Shown here one piece after another: positions 6,721 to 8,988 of a DNA stretch of 8,988 bases. Numbering within the stretch: position 1 is the stretch's first letter; every line of letters begins with the position of its first letter. The notes beneath the pieces are model-generated. The model saw only the letters and a list, made by a program, of their open reading frames with translations, searched no databases and had not been told where the DNA came from. The translations under genes were made by a program, and so were the position numbers. The stretch comes from Bacteriovoracaceae bacterium (GTDB taxonomy: Bacteria; Bdellovibrionota; UBA1018): NCBI GenBank assembly GCA_023250755.1, contig JAHFAC010000057.1, positions 1 to 8,988 of the forward strand, given 5' to 3'.

Positions 6721-7443
6721 ATGGCTGACTCCAAACAAGCGGGCAAACCGCGGTCTAAAATCCAGGCATCCATTGAAAAAGCGAGAGCTGAGCAACGGCT
6801 TGAAATCTTTAAAAAACGCATTGAGCTGGCCAAGCAAGGGCTCAAGGCCTTTGAAACAGGTCAACAAGCAGAGGCGATCAAGCAATTCAATGCCTATCTC
6901 CGAATTATGGAAGACTGGAAAGATGCCTCAGGAGGAGGGTTAAATCCCTCTTTTTTTGATCGTCAAAAAGATGTGCCCGAAATGCTCCTCATCAGTGGAG
7001 TTTATTGGACGCTAGTAAAGATTTACGACCGAACATCTGAGGAAAACAAAAAAGAGTTCATGCACTACCTTGAAAAATATCTCGTTTTCTCAAAGGGCAT
7101 GCCCTTTCAAAAGCTTTCTGCAGAAAACCTCCGCAAATACATTAGCGGGGGCAAACCCGTTCACAAAACCGAACTGCAGAATGCATATAAGATGATTGGC
7201 AGTGCGGGTTGCTTCATTGCAACTTCGCTTCTCGACGTCACAGATGTAGAAACACTTCCGCGACTCAGACGTTTTCGCGACGAGGTCCTTGAAAAAAACC
7301 GGCTGGGGCGTGGACTTGTTGGTGTTTATTACAAGACAGCACCCACTGTAGCCGCCTGTCTTGACCGACTTCCGAACCGCATTCGAAAATACGCAGGGGC
7401 AGGGCTAGATCGACTAGCAAAAAGCGTATCCCCTTACTTTTAA
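6721..7443 (+). CDS. TPR-like protein with C-terminal CFI-box domain
   Basis: 240-residue protein of unknown function. There is no signal peptide and no convincing membrane helix, so it is probably cytoplasmic. Residues 1-30 are charged and lysine-rich. Residues about 34-65 (GLKAFETGQQAEAIKQFNAYL) have the Gly/Ala spacing of a TPR-like helix pair. The C-terminus from Cys164 (CFIATSLLD) through LPRLRRFRDEVLEKNRLGRG and VGVYYKTAPTVA matches the uncharacterised CFI-box-CTERM pattern: a Cys-Phe-Ile-Ala-Thr start, an RRFRD helix, LGR, then a Tyr-Tyr...Pro segment. In the usual form AAYG follows CFIAT; here it is SLLD. About 30 residues extend beyond the normal end of the box. The start has AGGA 6 nt upstream (6711-6714), inside the end of priA, and the 3-nt gap implies co-transcription. 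Its role, and any link to PriA, is unknown. Confidence 0.85.
   Translation: MADSKQAGKPRSKIQASIEKARAEQRLEIFKKRIELAKQGLKAFETGQQAEAIKQFNAYLRIMEDWKDASGGGLNPSFFDRQKDVPEMLLISGVYWTLVKIYDRTSEENKKEFMHYLEKYLVFSKGMPFQKLSAENLRKYISGGKPVHKTELQNAYKMIGSAGCFIATSLLDVTDVETLPRLRRFRDEVLEKNRLGRGLVGVYYKTAPTVAACLDRLPNRIRKYAGAGLDRLAKSVSPYF
7210..7440 (+). other. CFI-box C-terminal domain within the preceding gene
   Basis: Residues 164-240. The box opens with CFIAT, followed by a basic helix (LRRFRDEVL), LGRG, and a YYK-AP segment. The conserved Cys and basic helix are intact. The function of this domain is not established. It is marked separately because it is the only recognisable handle on the protein. Confidence 0.7.
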
Positions 7444-7448
7444 ATCCC

Positions 7449-8222
7449 TTAATGCAGGACCGTCCCCGTCCTAGTTGGACGGAAGTAGTATTGACTGTCC
7501 GTGAAGCTAATCCAAAGTGAGAGCCAAATCACCATCGCGCGACCCTTCACATTTCGCATCGGTACAAAACCCCACCCCCGACTATCATTTGAAAAATCCC
7601 GATTATCTCCCATCACAAATAAGTGATCCGCGGGAACCGTGACTGGACCAAAATTTTCACGAAAAGGATTGTTTTGATCAAACAAAACCACATGATCTAC
7701 GCCATCAAGATGCTCCTTGAATACCTCAAGACTCGCTCGGTTGTATTTAGGGTCATCCACCTTCTGTAAAACTTGGTTCGCCTCCTCCATGGGGGCGGGA
7801 TCCTGAATCATTTTTTTGCCGTTAATTAAAATCACCTTGCTTTGAACTTCAACCGTATCACCTGGGAGTCCCACAACACGCTTAATGTAGTAAAAACTCT
7901 CATCTTTAGGGTAAATAAAAACAATGATATCCCCTCGTTTTGGGCCATCACGCTTAACGATATAAAGGGGATCTTTTGTAAATAAATCTGAGAACGGAAC
8001 TTTAAAGCCATAAGCGAATTTATTCACAAAAATATGATCCCCCACCAAAAGAGTAGGGATCATTGATCCAGATGGAATTTTGAACGCCTCAACGATGCTG
8101 GAGCGAATCATAAAAACCAGAAGAAGAGCCAGCCCCAGAGAAACGACGTTCTCGATAATCCATTGTGTACGCGTCTTTGAACTGCCGCTCGCATCCGGCG
8201 GTGTTGCCTCATCTGTTGCCAT
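7449..8222 (-). CDS. lepB: Signal peptidase I
   Basis: Inner-membrane serine protease that removes Sec/Tat signal peptides on the periplasmic face; its substrates would include the two exported proteins in this window. 257 residues. A short cytoplasmic tail rich in Asp/Ser/Thr (1-20) is followed by one membrane segment (about 22-40). The catalytic nucleophile is Ser53 in IPSGSMIPTLLVGD and the general-base Lys is Lys114 in YYIKRVVGLPGD. Box E is GDNRDFSNDSRGWGFV (205-220). The Ser/Lys pair is intact. E. coli LepB has two membrane segments; this has a single N-terminal anchor. An ATG at 8222 is preceded by GAGG 10 nt upstream. It is divergent from the LptG-like gene and converges, 5 nt apart, on the CFI-box gene, so it is probably monocistronic in this direction. 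Confidence 0.96.
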   Translation of the reverse strand: MATDEATPPDASGSSKTRTQWIIENVVSLGLALLLVFMIRSSIVEAFKIPSGSMIPTLLVGDHIFVNKFAYGFKVPFSDLFTKDPLYIVKRDGPKRGDIIVFIYPKDESFYYIKRVVGLPGDTVEVQSKVILINGKKMIQDPAPMEEANQVLQKVDDPKYNRASLEVFKEHLDGVDHVVLFDQNNPFRENFGPVTVPADHLFVMGDNRDFSNDSRGWGFVPMRNVKGRAMVIWLSLWISFTDSQYYFRPTRTGTVLH

Positions 8223-8312
8223 AGCGTTTTTTCCTCAAGGAGGGTGACAATACCCTGTATTCAGTCTCGGGGGTAGGGTAAAAATAAAAGAGACCCAAAG
8301 GCTAAAAAAGCA
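8223..8312. promoter_or_regulatory. Divergent lepB / lptG-like promoter region
   Basis: This 90-nt gap must hold signals for both genes if they are not read from elsewhere. It contains the lepB Shine-Dalgarno sequence (GAGG on the minus strand) and AAAGG 10 nt before the lptG-like ATG. On the plus strand, TTCAGT is followed 13 nt later by TAAAAA within an AT-rich stretch; a GGGGG run lies between them. No hexamer pair with normal 17-nt spacing stands out on either strand, so exact promoters are not assigned. Confidence 0.4.
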
Positions 8313-8988
8313 TGAAAACACTGGATCGCTACATCGCCATTACTCTGACCAAGAACGTTCTCCTCTCGATTTTTGCCCTCACCTCGCTTTTCGCCCTCCA
8401 AGCCTTAGTGGGTGAAATTTTGGATCACGAGTTCCCCACACATCAATTGCTTTACAATAATCTTCTGAAGTTTCCGCAAATTTTTGTCCAAATGACCCCA
8501 CCCGGTGTGCTTTTAGCGACAGTACTCACCTTTTCTGGAATGAACCGCTCAAATGAACTCATTGCTTGTTACTCGATTGGCGTCGGATTAAATCGAATCA
8601 TTAGCATAGTCCTTTCAATCATTTTCATGATTTCATGCTTGAGCCTCATCCTTCAAGATCGGATCCTCCCCCCATTTTTCAGAAAGCAAACGACCTATTA
8701 CTGGCGTGAAATGAAAAAGAGGACAGATTTTTTTCTAGACGTAAAGCAAAATAAAATTTGGTACCGCTCCAAAAACCTGATCTACAACCTTCGTACTTTT
8801 GACGCTAAATCGCGCACTATTTACGGGATGTCCGTCTATACATTCGACGAATCCTTCAATTTAATTCAGGTTATTGACGCAGAAAAAGCAGCCTTTACGT
8901 CAAGGGGATGGAAGTTAATGAATGGAACGGTGACTGTGTTCCAAAAGGATGACCCCTTCCCCCTCACACAGAAAGTGGCTGAAAAAGA
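8313..8988 (+). CDS. lptG: LPS export permease, LptG-like (LptF/LptG family), 3' partial
   Basis: Inner-membrane subunit of the LptBFG transporter that extracts lipopolysaccharide and hands it to the periplasmic bridge. 225 codons are visible and the frame is still open at the right edge, so about the N-terminal 60% of a typical 360-residue family member is present. The start MKTLDRYIAITL matches the LDRYI opening of LptG. Membrane segments: about 15-34, 57-77 and 96-114. The coupling-helix motif RSNELIACYSIG (79-90) corresponds to RSELVVMQASG of E. coli LptG, with Glu82 at the position that contacts LptB. From about 120 the periplasmic jellyroll begins; IWYRSKNLIYNLRTF and GMSVYTFDESFNLIQVI match the LptG pattern (LWAKDGNNFVYIERV, GVSIYAFNENRRLQSV). 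LptF is the alternative, but these segments favour LptG. AAAGG lies 10 nt before the ATG. Confidence 0.88.

Noticed and set aside
1..8988. Defence, mobile, CRISPR or prophage system
   Set aside because: Every gene with recognisable homology is core metabolism, replication, transcription or envelope function. No transposase, integrase, direct-repeat array or tRNA was seen.

Overview
This is a stretch of ordinary bacterial chromosome carrying nine protein-coding genes, two of them cut by the window edges. The set points to a Gram-negative bacterium: a C-terminal-Phe outer-membrane barrel candidate, an LptF/G-type LPS exporter permease, DksA and a LepB-type signal peptidase. The closest fit from memory is the Bdellovibrionota (Bdellovibrio-like). 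The reasons are the moderate GC content, a eukaryote-like (ALDH4A1-type) P5C dehydrogenase, a CFI-box protein and the general gene style. This assignment is inference and was not tested by any search. No RNA genes, mobile elements, CRISPR arrays, prophage or integration sites were seen.

Layout. Positions 2-1588 (+) hold most of a delta-1-pyrroline-5-carboxylate dehydrogenase whose reading frame runs off the left edge; the first ATG inside the window (68) is internal, not the start. It converges, with a 3-nt gap, on a secreted outer-membrane-type protein (1592-2446, -). That gene diverges from a DksA/TraR zinc-finger protein (2545-2919, +). A tight co-directional run follows: galU (3025-3900), a secreted unknown protein (3902-4696), priA (4699-6717, GTG start) and a TPR-like/CFI-box protein (6721-7443), with gaps of 1, 2 and 3 nt. 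This run looks like one operon. It converges, with a 5-nt gap, on signal peptidase I lepB (7449-8222, -). lepB diverges from a LptG-like permease (8313 to the right edge, +), which is incomplete.

How the genes relate. Several products serve the envelope: UDP-glucose supply (GalU), signal-peptide removal (LepB), LPS transport (LptG) and two exported proteins. PriA (replication restart) and DksA (ppGpp-linked transcription control) are housekeeping regulators of growth. P5C dehydrogenase feeds proline carbon into glutamate, which would suit an amino-acid-consuming lifestyle.

No new multi-gene system was found. The most notable points are: a PriA that appears to lack its winged-helix domain, with the whole length deficit mapped to one short linker; the P5C dehydrogenase coding upstream of the apparent start; two uncharacterised proteins locked into the galU-priA operon; and a small set of CGCAAG/CTTGCG repeats around the dksA start codon.
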